From Candidatus Sphingomonas phytovorans (GTDB lineage Bacteria; Pseudomonadota; Alphaproteobacteria; Sphingomonadales; Sphingomonadaceae): a DNA stretch of 64,000 nucleotides. Below, piece by piece: positions 16,428-25,906 of the stretch. Every line of letters starts with the position of its first letter. The first letter of the stretch is position 1. The notes beneath the pieces are model-generated. The model saw nothing but the letters and a program-made list of their open reading frames with translations. It was not told the DNA's origin and made no database searches. The stretch spans positions 1,738,501 through 1,802,500 of the forward strand of contig CP119314.1 of assembly GCA_029202385.1 (NCBI GenBank), given 5' to 3'. A program made the translations under genes and the position numbers.

Positions 16428-18009
16428 CCGACGGCGTATCCACCACCAGAGGCGCTTCGATATCGGCCATGTCCCTGCGCGAGACGCGGACCGCTTCCTC
16501 GGGCGTGGTCAGGCCCTCGCGCACCAGTTGCCGCGCCGCAGAGCCCAGATTGGGCGAATGGAGAAAGGCGTGGCGGGCGATGATCGCCTCGTCGCCACCA
16601 TCGTTGATCAGGCGGCGGATCGTCTCGTCGACGCGTATTGCCTCGAACACGCCGATCCGCCCCTTGAAGCCAGATCCCTGGCAATGCTCGCAGCCAACCG
16701 GCTCATAGACCACAGCGCCAGCATCGAAGCCGAGCAGCGCCGATACCGAGCCGCTTGCCTGCACCGGACGACGGCAATGCTCGCACAATTTGCGCACGAG
16801 GCGCTGCGCGATCACGGCGCGGAGCGTCGAAGCAAGCAGGAACGGCTCGACCTTCATGTCGCGCATGCGGGTAATCGCGCCGACCGCGTCGTTGGTGTGG
16901 ACGGTCGACAGCACGAGATGGCCGGTAAGAGAAGCCTGCACGGCGATCTCGGCAGTCTCGCGGTCGCGGATTTCGCCGACCATCACCACGTCAGGATCCT
17001 GACGCAGGATCGCGCGCAGGCCGGCGGCGAAGGTCAGTCCGACCTTGGGGTTCACCTGGGTCTGGCCGATGCCGTCCATGGCATATTCGACCGGGTCCTC
17101 GACCGTCAGGATGTTGCGGCTGCCGTCGTTGAGAAGCCGTAACGCCGCATAGAGCGTCGTCGTCTTGCCCGATCCGGTCGGGCCGGTGACCAGGATGATG
17201 CCGTTGGGCTCGGACAGCGCGCCCTTCAGCATGGTGTTGATCGCCGCGGTCATGCCAAGCACGTCGAGCGTGATGCCCGCATTCTCCTTGTCGAGGATAC
17301 GCAGCACCACGCGCTCGCCGGCCCGGCTTGGCAGCGTCGAGACGCGGACGTCGAGCAGCTTGCCGCCCAGCGTCAGGCCGATGCGGCCATCCTGCGGCAC
17401 CCGGCGCTCGGCGATGTCGAGGCGCGCCATCACCTTGACCCGGCTGACCACGACCGGCGCAACGTGCGGCGGCATGCGCAATGTCTCGCGCAGCACGCCG
17501 TCGATCCGCATGCGCACGACGAGGCCGGTCTCATAAGGCTCGATATGGATGTCGGACACGCCGTTGCGCGCTGCGTCGGCGATGATGCCGTTGATCAGGC
17601 GGATCGCCGGCGCATCGTCGGCGGTGTCGAGCAGATCGTCCGCCGTCGGCAGATCACCGGCGAGCAGGTCGAGCTCATCGCCCAGCCCCAGCGTGCCCGC
17701 CGCGACGGCGGCCGCTTGCCCGTCCATCGCATAACGATCGGACAGCAGCCGGTCGAAATCCTCGGGCGTGACGAAGCTGACGTCGAACGGACGGGCGAGA
17801 TGGCGGCGCAGTTCAAGCAGGACCTTCGGGTCCGACCCTTCCCGCATTGCGATCGACAAGTGGCTGCCGTCGCCAGCCTCGAGCGCAACGCCGAAGCGCC
17901 GCGCGAAACCATAGGGGATAGCGATCACGCGATCGGGCAGCGGCGTGCCCTCCGACAGCACCAGCGGCTCAACCGCGTCTTCAGCATTGCCCGGGGCGAT
18001 CTGCATCAC
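16420..18009 (-). CDS. gspE: Type II secretion ATPase GspE
   Basis: 529-residue secretion ATPase. The N-terminal GspL-binding domain is about 1-130. The Walker A GPTGSGKT is at 276-283, the Asp box is VEDPVEYAMDGIGQTQVN, Walker B is DPDVVMVGEIRD, and the His box is TGHLVLSTVHTNDA. A C-terminal zinc-binding C-M domain has CEHC and a second CEHC. It is cytoplasmic and powers the pseudopilus. ATGA overlap with gspD. Confidence 0.96.
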   Translation of the reverse strand: MMQIAPGNAEDAVEPLVLSEGTPLPDRVIAIPYGFARRFGVALEAGDGSHLSIAMREGSDPKVLLELRRHLARPFDVSFVTPEDFDRLLSDRYAMDGQAAAVAAGTLGLGDELDLLAGDLPTADDLLDTADDAPAIRLINGIIADAARNGVSDIHIEPYETGLVVRMRIDGVLRETLRMPPHVAPVVVSRVKVMARLDIAERRVPQDGRIGLTLGGKLLDVRVSTLPSRAGERVVLRILDKENAGITLDVLGMTAAINTMLKGALSEPNGIILVTGPTGSGKTTTLYAALRLLNDGSRNILTVEDPVEYAMDGIGQTQVNPKVGLTFAAGLRAILRQDPDVVMVGEIRDRETAEIAVQASLTGHLVLSTVHTNDAVGAITRMRDMKVEPFLLASTLRAVIAQRLVRKLCEHCRRPVQASGSVSALLGFDAGAVVYEPVGCEHCQGSGFKGRIGVFEAIRVDETIRRLINDGGDEAIIARHAFLHSPNLGSAARQLVREGLTTPEEAVRVSRRDMADIEAPLVVDTPSDG

Positions 18010-20207
18010 TTGTCCCTCGCCGGCCGCACGACCCTGGTCGATCTGCTCATCACCGGCACGGCGACGCGCGGATCCTCGATCCCGCCGGGCGTTCCCGCCG
18101 CCGGCAGCGGTGCCGCCGCCCCCATGTAGTCGCGCACCAGCTGGTCGATGCTCGGCTCGGAATCCGGATTCTGGCCCGCCTGCTGGAGCCGCAGGAAGCC
18201 ATAGCGCCGTTCAGCGACCCTGCGGCTGTCCTCCGGCGTGCGCAGCACGGTCGGACGGATGAAGATCATCAGATTGGTCTTGGTACGCTGCTTCGCCTTG
18301 GAACGGAACAATTGCCCGATGGCGGGAAGGTCACCGAGGAACGGCACCTTCTCGATCGTGCGCCGCTCGTCGTCGCTGAGCAGGCCGCCGATGATCGCGA
18401 TCTGGCCGTCATCGACAGTCAGGGTTGTCTCGACCTCACGCTTGTTGAGGATCAGGTCGCTATTGTCGCTCGAAACCGGCCCGGCGATGCTGCTGACCTG
18501 CTGGTGCAGGAACAATTTGATCGCGCCCGACGAATTGACCTGAGGCCGAACCTCAAGCTGGATACCGACATTTTCGCGCTGGACGGTGCGAAAAGCGTTG
18601 TCGAAATTGGTCGAGAGCGCCTGCCCGGTGGTGATCGGGATCTCCTGGCCGACCAGGATGCGTGCCGGCTGATTGTCGAGCGTGGTCAGCGACGGCGCCT
18701 GGAGCAGGTTCGACGTGGTATCGGATTTCACTGCGCTGATGATGGTGCCGAAGATCGCGTTCTTGCCGATCTTGAAGGCGCCGCCGCCAAAGCCGCCCGA
18801 TGCGCCGAGAATCGAATTCAGCGCGGATTGCGCGAGCGAATCGCCGACCGCGCTGCCGTTGGTGGTGACGGTGGTGGTGCCGTTGACCGTCGTGGTGGTG
18901 GTCGCGAGCGAGCGAGCCCCGATAGCGCCGGCGATGGTCAGCAGGTTCGGCGCCGAATTGCTGTAGGCCGTGGCGAAGGTCGGTATGCCGCTGCCCGGCA
19001 AGCCGGCGAGGAGGAACTGGACGCCCAGCTTGCTGGCGGTCGCATCGGAAACCTCGGCGACGATCGCTTCCACCAGCACCTGCTCGCGCCGCGTGTCGAG
19101 CTGGCGGACCACCTCGGCAAGCTGGCGCTGCACCTCGGCCGGCGCGGCAATCACGATCGCATTGGCGCCGGTGAAGCGAGTCACCACCGCGGCGGTACGG
19201 CCGCCCTCGGCGACGATGGCGGGCTGGCCGGTGCCGCCGCTGGAGGAAACGGGGGCGGCCTGTGGCATCGGTGTGGGGGCCGCATTAGAGGTCTGGCCGT
19301 TATTGTTGCCGGTGCCGCCGAAATTGGACCGCGACAGGCTGTTGTTGGTCTGCGGCTGGGTCGGCGTCTGTCCGACAAGTTGCTGGAGCACCGGCAGAAG
19401 CTGTTCGGCATCGGCGTTCTCGAGGAAGACGACCTTGATCTCGGTACCGTTTTTGGCCCGGCGGTCGAGATCCTCAGCGACTGCGGCAAGACGCGCGACC
19501 GACGCCGGATCGCCACGCAGCGCGACCGAATTCGATCCGACGATCGCGACGACGCTGACGCTCTGCCCATTGCCTGGCGCACCGCCCTGCCCGCCCGCGC
19601 CGACCAGAGCCTGGAGCGCGGTCCCGATCTCGCGCGCGCCTGCGTTCTTCAGCGCGATCACACGGGTAGAATTATTGTCGGTGTCGATCCGCCGAAGCAC
19701 CTCGCGCACGCGGCGCACATTGTCGGCGAAGTCGACGATCACGATCGAATTGCCGCCCCGGTTCGCGGTAACCGATCCTTGCGCGCTGACCAGCGCGCGC
19801 ACGGTATCGACGGCCGAGGCAGCGTCGATCGCCCGCAACCGCACGATCTCGGTCACCAGGCTGTTGCGCGCCGCGCCGCTCGATCCGATCCGGCTTGGCT
19901 GGGATGCCGAATTGTCGCTGGGCTGGATGCGGAACGCGCCGTTCGAGGTCGGCACCGCGACCAGGCCGTTGGCGCGCAGGGTGGAAAGGAACACCTCGAA
20001 ATATTCGGAACGCGACAGGGGCCGGTCGGTGACGACGGTCACCTTGCCCTGGACGCGCGCGTCGATGATGAAGGTGCGTCCGGTCACGCGCGCTGCATCC
20101 GCGATGAAGGCGCGGATATCGGCATCCCGGACGTTCATCGTCGTCTGCGCCGATACGGTGCCGACCAGCGCGGTCGCGAGGACGGGTGCAAGAATCAGTT
20201 TTTTCAT
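18006..20207 (-). CDS. gspD: Outer-membrane secretin GspD
   Basis: 733 residues. It has a signal peptide (about 1-20), N0 domain (MNVRDADIRAFIADAARVTG), N1-N3 repeats, then the secretin barrel with VPFLGDLPAIGQLFRSK and ILVGQEIPITTGQ. N3 contains a long Asn/Gly/Ser/Pro-rich linker (about residues 280-335). GspD forms the outer-membrane channel of the T2SS. No S-domain pilotin site was recognised. It overlaps gspC and gspE by ATGA junctions. Confidence 0.96.
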   Translation of the reverse strand: MKKLILAPVLATALVGTVSAQTTMNVRDADIRAFIADAARVTGRTFIIDARVQGKVTVVTDRPLSRSEYFEVFLSTLRANGLVAVPTSNGAFRIQPSDNSASQPSRIGSSGAARNSLVTEIVRLRAIDAASAVDTVRALVSAQGSVTANRGGNSIVIVDFADNVRRVREVLRRIDTDNNSTRVIALKNAGAREIGTALQALVGAGGQGGAPGNGQSVSVVAIVGSNSVALRGDPASVARLAAVAEDLDRRAKNGTEIKVVFLENADAEQLLPVLQQLVGQTPTQPQTNNSLSRSNFGGTGNNNGQTSNAAPTPMPQAAPVSSSGGTGQPAIVAEGGRTAAVVTRFTGANAIVIAAPAEVQRQLAEVVRQLDTRREQVLVEAIVAEVSDATASKLGVQFLLAGLPGSGIPTFATAYSNSAPNLLTIAGAIGARSLATTTTTVNGTTTVTTNGSAVGDSLAQSALNSILGASGGFGGGAFKIGKNAIFGTIISAVKSDTTSNLLQAPSLTTLDNQPARILVGQEIPITTGQALSTNFDNAFRTVQRENVGIQLEVRPQVNSSGAIKLFLHQQVSSIAGPVSSDNSDLILNKREVETTLTVDDGQIAIIGGLLSDDERRTIEKVPFLGDLPAIGQLFRSKAKQRTKTNLMIFIRPTVLRTPEDSRRVAERRYGFLRLQQAGQNPDSEPSIDQLVRDYMGAAAPLPAAGTPGGIEDPRVAVPVMSRSTRVVRPARDK

Positions 20208-21073
20208 TGGCCCGCGATCGTGAGGGTGAGGGAAAGAGTGTCGTTGCCGCGCTCGACCGTGACCGGGACGGTACCGCCCTTGCCGATCTGCGCGCCGAGT
20301 TGTTCCATATCGCCCTGCCCCGTCACCGCGCGACCGTTGATTGCGGTGATGACGTCGCCCTCGCGCAAGCCCGCCTGGCGGAACGCGACACCCGAGCCTT
20401 GCGGCCGCACGACAAGACCGCTGATCTTGCCGCCATCGACACGCGGGATGAAGCCGATATCGGCACGAAGCTGCGCCGGCGACAGGCCCGCCCTGAGGTT
20501 TGGTCCGGGCGGGTTGGGTGGTTGCGGGAGGTTCGGCGGGGCCGGGAGGAGCGACGCCCCGGCCTCCACTGGCGGCGGCGCTACCGGGGTGACCGCGCCG
20601 CTCTGGTCGAGGAACAGGTCTTCGGCGGCGCCCCCGCGATCGATCGTGACATGATCGAATACGACAGCCTTCAGCTTCACCCCCGGGCTGATCTCATCGC
20701 CTACGGCAAAGCTCTGCTGGAGACCGTCAGGGCCGGCGATGATGGCGGAGCCTCCGCCCATCGCCTCGTTCACCCGCGTGCCGAACAAAGTGAGCTGGAG
20801 CGAGGTCACCACGACTGGCTTGCCGTCAGCGCTTCCGCTCAGCCTGAAAAAGGGATCGAAGCCCTGCAGCAGGGCGACCGGCGAACCGGGAAAGCCAGGC
20901 TGGACCGGCTGCCAGGGGCCAAGCGCCCCGACCGGTGTGACCAGCACCCAGAACAGCCGGGCGCATTGCAGCGCCAGCGCCGCAAGCAGCACCAGTTCAA
21001 GCGCGGAATAGACGTTGGTGCGCGGTAGCCGCCGCAACAGCGCGCGCGCCCGCGCATCCAGAACCAAACGCAT
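20204..21073 (-). CDS. gspC: Type II secretion inner-membrane protein GspC
   Basis: 289-residue first gene of the operon. There is a cytoplasmic stub, one membrane helix (LVLLAALALQCARLFWVLV), the homology-region domain (VVTSLQLTLFGT onward), a Pro-rich linker at about 185-205, and a C-terminal PDZ domain (SGVAFRQAGLREGDVITAINGR). GspC couples the inner platform to the secretin and helps select substrates. ATG 21073 is chosen because upstream frame extension runs into the divergent gene region. Confidence 0.92.
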   Translation of the reverse strand: MRLVLDARARALLRRLPRTNVYSALELVLLAALALQCARLFWVLVTPVGALGPWQPVQPGFPGSPVALLQGFDPFFRLSGSADGKPVVVTSLQLTLFGTRVNEAMGGGSAIIAGPDGLQQSFAVGDEISPGVKLKAVVFDHVTIDRGGAAEDLFLDQSGAVTPVAPPPVEAGASLLPAPPNLPQPPNPPGPNLRAGLSPAQLRADIGFIPRVDGGKISGLVVRPQGSGVAFRQAGLREGDVITAINGRAVTGQGDMEQLGAQIGKGGTVPVTVERGNDTLSLTLTIAGQ

Positions 21074-21209
21074 GCGGAAATTCCCCGATCGCGAACCTGC
21101 TAGGTGGCGATTGTTACAGTCGTAGGTCGTTCCTGTGAACCATCCGATACGATTGTCATATACGCCGATGCGCTGGAAAAGACGCGGGGTTTTTGGCACA
21201 ACGGCGGCG

Positions 21210-21893
21210 ATGCCACATGCTCCCGAAATCAACGCAGCGCCCGCCCAGTTCGGATCGGGCCTTCCCTCCGATGGCCTGACTGCCCACCTCACCGCTCAAC
21301 CCGGCGTGCAACGCGTGCCCAGCCCGAAGCTGACCCTGTTCCTGCGTCGCGACTTCCTGGATGCGGAGACCTGTGCAGCAATCGTAGCGCGAATCGACGC
21401 GCAACGCCGGCCGTCGACCATCTCGGACCCCAATGGCGATGCAGCCTTCCGCACCAGCGAAACCTGCGACCTTGATCCCCTCGACTCCGTCGTCGCCGAC
21501 GTCGCGGCACGGATCACCGCCTTTACCGGCCTCGATCCTGTATTCGGAGAACCGATGCAGGGCCAGCGCTACGCCGTCGGACAGGAGTTCAAGGGCCACA
21601 CCGATTATTTCGAACCCGACGGGATCGATTATGAGAAATTCTGTGGCGTCTCTGGCAACCGAACCTGGACGGTGATGATCTATCTCAACGAGCCCGAGGC
21701 CGGCGGCGCGACGCGATTCAAGACGATCGACAAGATCGTCCAGCCCGAAACGGGCAAGCTGCTCGCCTGGAACAACCGCCGACCGGACGGGAGCCTCAAC
21801 CCGGCGACAATTCATCAGGGGATGAAGGTGCGCAGCGGGGTCAAGTACGTCATCACGAAATGGTTCAGGGAGAAGCCGTGGGGCTGGGCGTAA
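21210..21893 (+). CDS. Prolyl-4-hydroxylase-type 2-oxoglutarate/Fe(II) dioxygenase
   Basis: 227 residues from ATG 21210 (a GTG at 21135 would add 25). A double-stranded beta-helix oxygenase of the P4H alpha-subunit type. The iron motif is HTD (H130, D132) in EFKGHTDYFEPDG, with distal H202 in TIHQGM and the 2-oxoglutarate lysine/arginine region VKYVITKWF. The segment RTWTVMIYLNEPEAGGAT is typical of the family. Substrate unknown; bacterial members hydroxylate proline in proteins or small molecules. It is divergent from gspC across a 136-bp gap. Confidence 0.85.
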   Translation: MPHAPEINAAPAQFGSGLPSDGLTAHLTAQPGVQRVPSPKLTLFLRRDFLDAETCAAIVARIDAQRRPSTISDPNGDAAFRTSETCDLDPLDSVVADVAARITAFTGLDPVFGEPMQGQRYAVGQEFKGHTDYFEPDGIDYEKFCGVSGNRTWTVMIYLNEPEAGGATRFKTIDKIVQPETGKLLAWNNRRPDGSLNPATIHQGMKVRSGVKYVITKWFREKPWGWA

Positions 21894-22052
21894 GGCCGCT
21901 CCCCGGGCGGCTGACGCCGCGACTTGAAAACAACGTCTTTCTGACACTGCTCCGTCGCCAGAATGAAGCCGAACTGACGCGAAGCCACCCTAGGAGCCCG
22001 ACCACCGGCTGAAAAGCGAGCCGGGATACGGGCACTTCCAAAGGGACACATC

Positions 22053-24446
22053 ATGGTCAGGTTCACCACGGCCAGCGCGCTGGTCGCGCTGCAGTTTGCG
22101 CTGTGCGCACCCGTCTGCGCACAGACCGCCTCGAATGGCGCTCAGCCCGGTGCCTCGGTCGGCGAAGATTCGGGTGACACCATCATCGTCACCGGCACAC
22201 GCGATCGCGGCGTGACCCAGTTCAACTCCCTCTCGCCGCTCGACGTGCTGCCATCCGAAGCCATCGACGCCAGCATCTCCGGCGACCTCTCGGACACGCT
22301 CGCCCAGATCCTGCCGTCGTTCAACGTGCAGCGCCTGCCGGCGGCTGACGGCCAGGCGTTCGTGCGCCCAGCCTCGCTGCGCGGACTGTCGGCCGACCAG
22401 ACGCTCGTCCTCGTCAACGGCAAACGCTACCACCGCTCGGCGCTGCTCGGCACACGCGGCGCGCAGGCGCCCGATCTGGCGACCATCCCTGGCCTCGCGA
22501 TCAAGCAGATCGAGGTGCTGCGCGACGGCGCTTCGGCGCAATATGGTTCGGACGCGATCGCCGGGGTCGTCAACATCATCCTGGACGACAAGCCGGGGAT
22601 GGAGGCCTTCGGCCAATATTCGCAATATTACAAAGGCGACGGCAAGGAATATCAGGGCGGCATCCAGGGCGGGATCGCGCTCGGCCAGCGCGGCAGCATC
22701 GTCTTCACCGGCGAATATGATCATGCCGAAGCGACCTCGCGGACACGCCAGCGCCCCGACGCGATCGCTTTCCAGGCAGCCAATCCGCAGCTGCAGGTGC
22801 CCAATCCCGTCCAGCGCTGGGGCCAGCCTGACCTTGAGGCGGTTCGTGGCGGCTATAACGGGCACTACGACATCTCGGATGCCGTCACCATCTACAGTTT
22901 CGGTACGGTGCAGCAGGGCGAAGGCGTCACCGACTTCAACTGGCGCAATCCCGCCGGAACGCCGACGGTGTTCAATCCCAGCCCCGCCTTCCCCGGTTTC
23001 AACTTCAAGAGCATCTATCCGACCGGCTTCACCCCGCGTTTCGGGACGCAGACGTCCGACATTCAGACCGTCGGCGGCGTGCGCGGCGCGCTCGGCGCCC
23101 CCTTCACCTATGACCTCAGCGCTTCCTATGGCCGCAGCCTGATCGACTACACGATGAAGGAGAGCCTGAACGCCTCGCTCGGGCCGAACAGCCCGACAAG
23201 CTTCTATATCGGCCGGCTCGCGCAACGCGAATTCAACCTCAACGCGGATTTCGTCTATCGCCTGCCCGTCGGCGGCCTAGCCCCGATCAACATCGCCTTT
23301 GGTGGCGAACGCCGCGTCGAGAATTATCAGGTCACCCAGGGCGATCCGGCCTCCTACGCCATCGGCGCGGGCGCCGCCTCGGGCCTTGCACCCAATTCGA
23401 ACGGCTTTCCCGGCTTCAGCCCGATCCAGGCGGGCAAGTTCAGCCAGACCAGCTATGCCGGCTACGGCAATCTGGAATGGCAGCCGATCCATATGCTGAG
23501 CGTCGGCGCGGCCGGTCGCTATGAGAGCTTTTCCGAATTCGGCAACAAATTCACCTACAAGCTCAGCGCGCGGTTTGAGCCGGTCGATGGCATTGCGGTG
23601 CGTGGCGGTTATTCGACCGGGTTCCGGGCGCCGACGCCGGCCCAGCTCAACACCTCGAACACCACTCAGGGTCTCGACACCGTGACGCTGCAGATCTTCA
23701 ACCGCGGGCGCCTGTCGCCGACCGATCCGATCGCGGTCGCGCTCGGCGCCAAGCCGTTGAAGCCGGAAACGTCCGATACCATCACCGCTGGCCTGACCTT
23801 CAGGACTCATTTCGGACTGTCGGGCAGCATCGACGCCTATCAGATCAACGTCGACAACCGCTTCAGCGAATCGGCGGCGTTCGCCGTGCCGTCCACGCTT
23901 CCCAACCCGCTCCGTTTCACCGCGGTCAGCTTCTTCACCAACGACTTCAACACGCGGACCCGCGGCATCGACGCCGTGCTGAACTATACCCGCCAGCTTG
24001 GCCCCGGCCGCGCGACCGCGACGATCGCCTATAATTACAACGACACCAGGGTGACGAGCGCCAAGTCGGCGGCGATCCCCAACGACACGCAGCGCCGGAT
24101 CTTCCAGGAGCGCCTGCCCAAGCACAATGCCACCGGTTCAGTCGCCTACGACATCGGCCCGGTCGGATTGCTCGCGCGCGGCCGGTTCTACGGGGCATGG
24201 ACCGACATCACCGGCAACGCGACGGGGGACCTGTTCCAGCGCTTCGGGTCGATCGCGCTGTTCGACGTTTCCGCCAGCTACAAGTTCGACGAGCATTTCT
24301 CGATCCGGGTGGGCGCGGAGAATGTGTTCAACACCTATCCGGACGAGGCGACCAACCAGGCGGTTCGCGGGCTGATCTATTCGCGCAACGCCCCTTACGA
24401 TACCGATGGCGGCCAATATTATGTGCGCGTCGGCATGAAGTTCTGA
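22053..24446 (+). CDS. TonB-dependent outer-membrane receptor
   Basis: 797 residues. Signal peptide (to about AQ at residue 24), TonB box-like DTIIVTGTR, plug domain with LSDTLAQILPSFNVQ, RPASLRGLSADQTLVLVNG and QIEVLRDGASAQYGSDAIAGVVNI, then a 22-strand barrel ending in VRVGMKF with terminal Phe. It imports a large or scarce ligand with TonB energy. The following gene is 21 bp away and encodes an exported PLP enzyme, so they probably form one operon. No Fur-like site was recognised upstream; ligand unknown. Confidence 0.95.
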   Translation: MVRFTTASALVALQFALCAPVCAQTASNGAQPGASVGEDSGDTIIVTGTRDRGVTQFNSLSPLDVLPSEAIDASISGDLSDTLAQILPSFNVQRLPAADGQAFVRPASLRGLSADQTLVLVNGKRYHRSALLGTRGAQAPDLATIPGLAIKQIEVLRDGASAQYGSDAIAGVVNIILDDKPGMEAFGQYSQYYKGDGKEYQGGIQGGIALGQRGSIVFTGEYDHAEATSRTRQRPDAIAFQAANPQLQVPNPVQRWGQPDLEAVRGGYNGHYDISDAVTIYSFGTVQQGEGVTDFNWRNPAGTPTVFNPSPAFPGFNFKSIYPTGFTPRFGTQTSDIQTVGGVRGALGAPFTYDLSASYGRSLIDYTMKESLNASLGPNSPTSFYIGRLAQREFNLNADFVYRLPVGGLAPINIAFGGERRVENYQVTQGDPASYAIGAGAASGLAPNSNGFPGFSPIQAGKFSQTSYAGYGNLEWQPIHMLSVGAAGRYESFSEFGNKFTYKLSARFEPVDGIAVRGGYSTGFRAPTPAQLNTSNTTQGLDTVTLQIFNRGRLSPTDPIAVALGAKPLKPETSDTITAGLTFRTHFGLSGSIDAYQINVDNRFSESAAFAVPSTLPNPLRFTAVSFFTNDFNTRTRGIDAVLNYTRQLGPGRATATIAYNYNDTRVTSAKSAAIPNDTQRRIFQERLPKHNATGSVAYDIGPVGLLARGRFYGAWTDITGNATGDLFQRFGSIALFDVSASYKFDEHFSIRVGAENVFNTYPDEATNQAVRGLIYSRNAPYDTDGGQYYVRVGMKF

Positions 24447-24467
24447 AGACCGCACGGAGGACGACGC

Positions 24468-25745
24468 GTGACGATCAACCGGCGTAATGTGATGATCGGG
24501 GCGGCGGCGCTATCCGTCGCCGCTCCCCTGCGCGCGTCGCCATCCGGGCAAGGGGAAGCGAAACCGGAAGACGAGGCCTATTGGCGGCAGATTGCCGCCC
24601 AATATGACGTGGCGCCCGACGTCATCCAGCTTGAGAACGGGAACTGGGGCATCATGGCCCGTCCCGTGCTCACCGCGTACGAACGCGCGATCGAGCGCGT
24701 CAATCGCGAGAACAGCTTCTATTCGAGGCGGGCGATGGGCCCGGATCTTCGCGCGGTGCGGAACCGCGTGGCGACGGCGCTGGGTGTCGGCGCGGACGAG
24801 ATCGCGCTGACCCGCAACGCGACCGAAGCGTTGCAGGCGTTGATCGACGGCTATAATCGGCTGCGGCCGGGCGACGCCGTCCTCCATGCCGACCTTGATT
24901 ATGACAGCATCCAGGGCTGTTTCGACGGCCTGAAGGCCCGGCGCGGTGTCGATATCGTGCGGATCGCGCTGCCCGAACCGGCGACGTGGCAGGGCCTGAT
25001 CGACACCTATGCCCGTGCGTTCGACGCGAACCCCCGGGTGCGGCTGGTGCTGCTTACCCATCTCAGCCACCGGACCGGCCTGGCCCTGCCGGTGCGCGAG
25101 ATCGTTGCAATGGCGCGGGCGCGCGGCATCGATGCCATTGTCGACGCGGCACACAGCTGGGGGCAGCTCGACTTCGCCTTTGCCGATCTCGGCGTCGATT
25201 TTGCCGGATTCAACCTGCACAAATGGATGGGCGCCCCTCTTGGCGTCGGCGTGATGTACCTGCGCAAGGCGCGGGTACGCGATATCGATCCCGATCCCGC
25301 CAACGGGCCCGGCGACCCGGACGACGTGCAGGCACGCGTGCATACCGGAACCGGCGATTTCGCCGCGCAACTGACGGTGCCCGATGCGCTCGCATTCCAG
25401 GATGCCATCGGCGTCGCTCCCCGTGCCGCCCGGCTGCGCCTGCTGCGCGACCGATGGGCGGAGCGCCTGCGCGGCCTGGACGGACTGGAGATATTGACCC
25501 CGGCCGACCCCCGTCTTCATGGGGGCATCACCTCGTTCCGCATACGCGGCCGGGTATCGGTGGCCGACAATATCGCGATCGCCAGGACATTGCTCGACGA
25601 ATTCGGCATCTTCACCGTGCACCGCCTCGGCGTGGCGGCAGGAGCCTGTGTCCGGGTGACGCCCGCCCTGTTCACCACCCCCGCCCAGATCGATGCGCTG
25701 GCCGCAGCACTTCGCACGCTGGCTCCGCGTCTCTCGCGCGCCTGA
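24468..25745 (+). CDS. Exported class V aminotransferase / isopenicillin-N-epimerase-like PLP enzyme
   Basis: 425 residues. The N-terminus is Tat-like (INRRNVMIGAAALSVAAP), meaning a folded PLP enzyme would be exported. Fold-type I features: ALTRNATEALQ phosphate site, VDAAHSWGQLDF with the PLP aspartate, and the PLP lysine in FNLHKWMGAPLGVG. This lineage includes isopenicillin-N epimerase and cysteine-desulfurase-like proteins; the reaction here is not known. The GTG start is supported by a strong GGAGG seven bases upstream. It is coupled with the TonB receptor just upstream. Confidence 0.88.
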   Translation: MTINRRNVMIGAAALSVAAPLRASPSGQGEAKPEDEAYWRQIAAQYDVAPDVIQLENGNWGIMARPVLTAYERAIERVNRENSFYSRRAMGPDLRAVRNRVATALGVGADEIALTRNATEALQALIDGYNRLRPGDAVLHADLDYDSIQGCFDGLKARRGVDIVRIALPEPATWQGLIDTYARAFDANPRVRLVLLTHLSHRTGLALPVREIVAMARARGIDAIVDAAHSWGQLDFAFADLGVDFAGFNLHKWMGAPLGVGVMYLRKARVRDIDPDPANGPGDPDDVQARVHTGTGDFAAQLTVPDALAFQDAIGVAPRAARLRLLRDRWAERLRGLDGLEILTPADPRLHGGITSFRIRGRVSVADNIAIARTLLDEFGIFTVHRLGVAAGACVRVTPALFTTPAQIDALAAALRTLAPRLSRA

Positions 25746-25845
25746 CGTCCGCGAGACTGCGGAGCGCAGTCGCGGAGGAATCTCGGTCGCGTGAAGCATT
25801 GATCAGCGAGGCTCCGGAACAGTCTCGGCCGCGGGCAGCTCACAC

Positions 25846-25881
25846 AAAAAAGCCCCGGCCGCGAGCGATCGCGACCAGGGC
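25846..25881 (-). terminator. Rho-independent terminator of the TonB-receptor operon
   Basis: Minus-strand stem GCCCTGG/CCGGGGC (one U-G), with an inner CGCGA/TCGCG stem, followed by six U. It lies 25 bp past the receptor stop. It is the clearest intrinsic terminator in the window. Confidence 0.85.
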
Positions 25882-25906
25882 CAGGAAGCTGTCTTTTATG
25901 TCGTGG

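Noticed and set aside
18312..20654. 780-codon open frame on the plus strand opposite gspD and gspC
   Set aside because: It mirrors the codon structure of the T2SS genes in GC-rich DNA, has no ribosome site and no family features.
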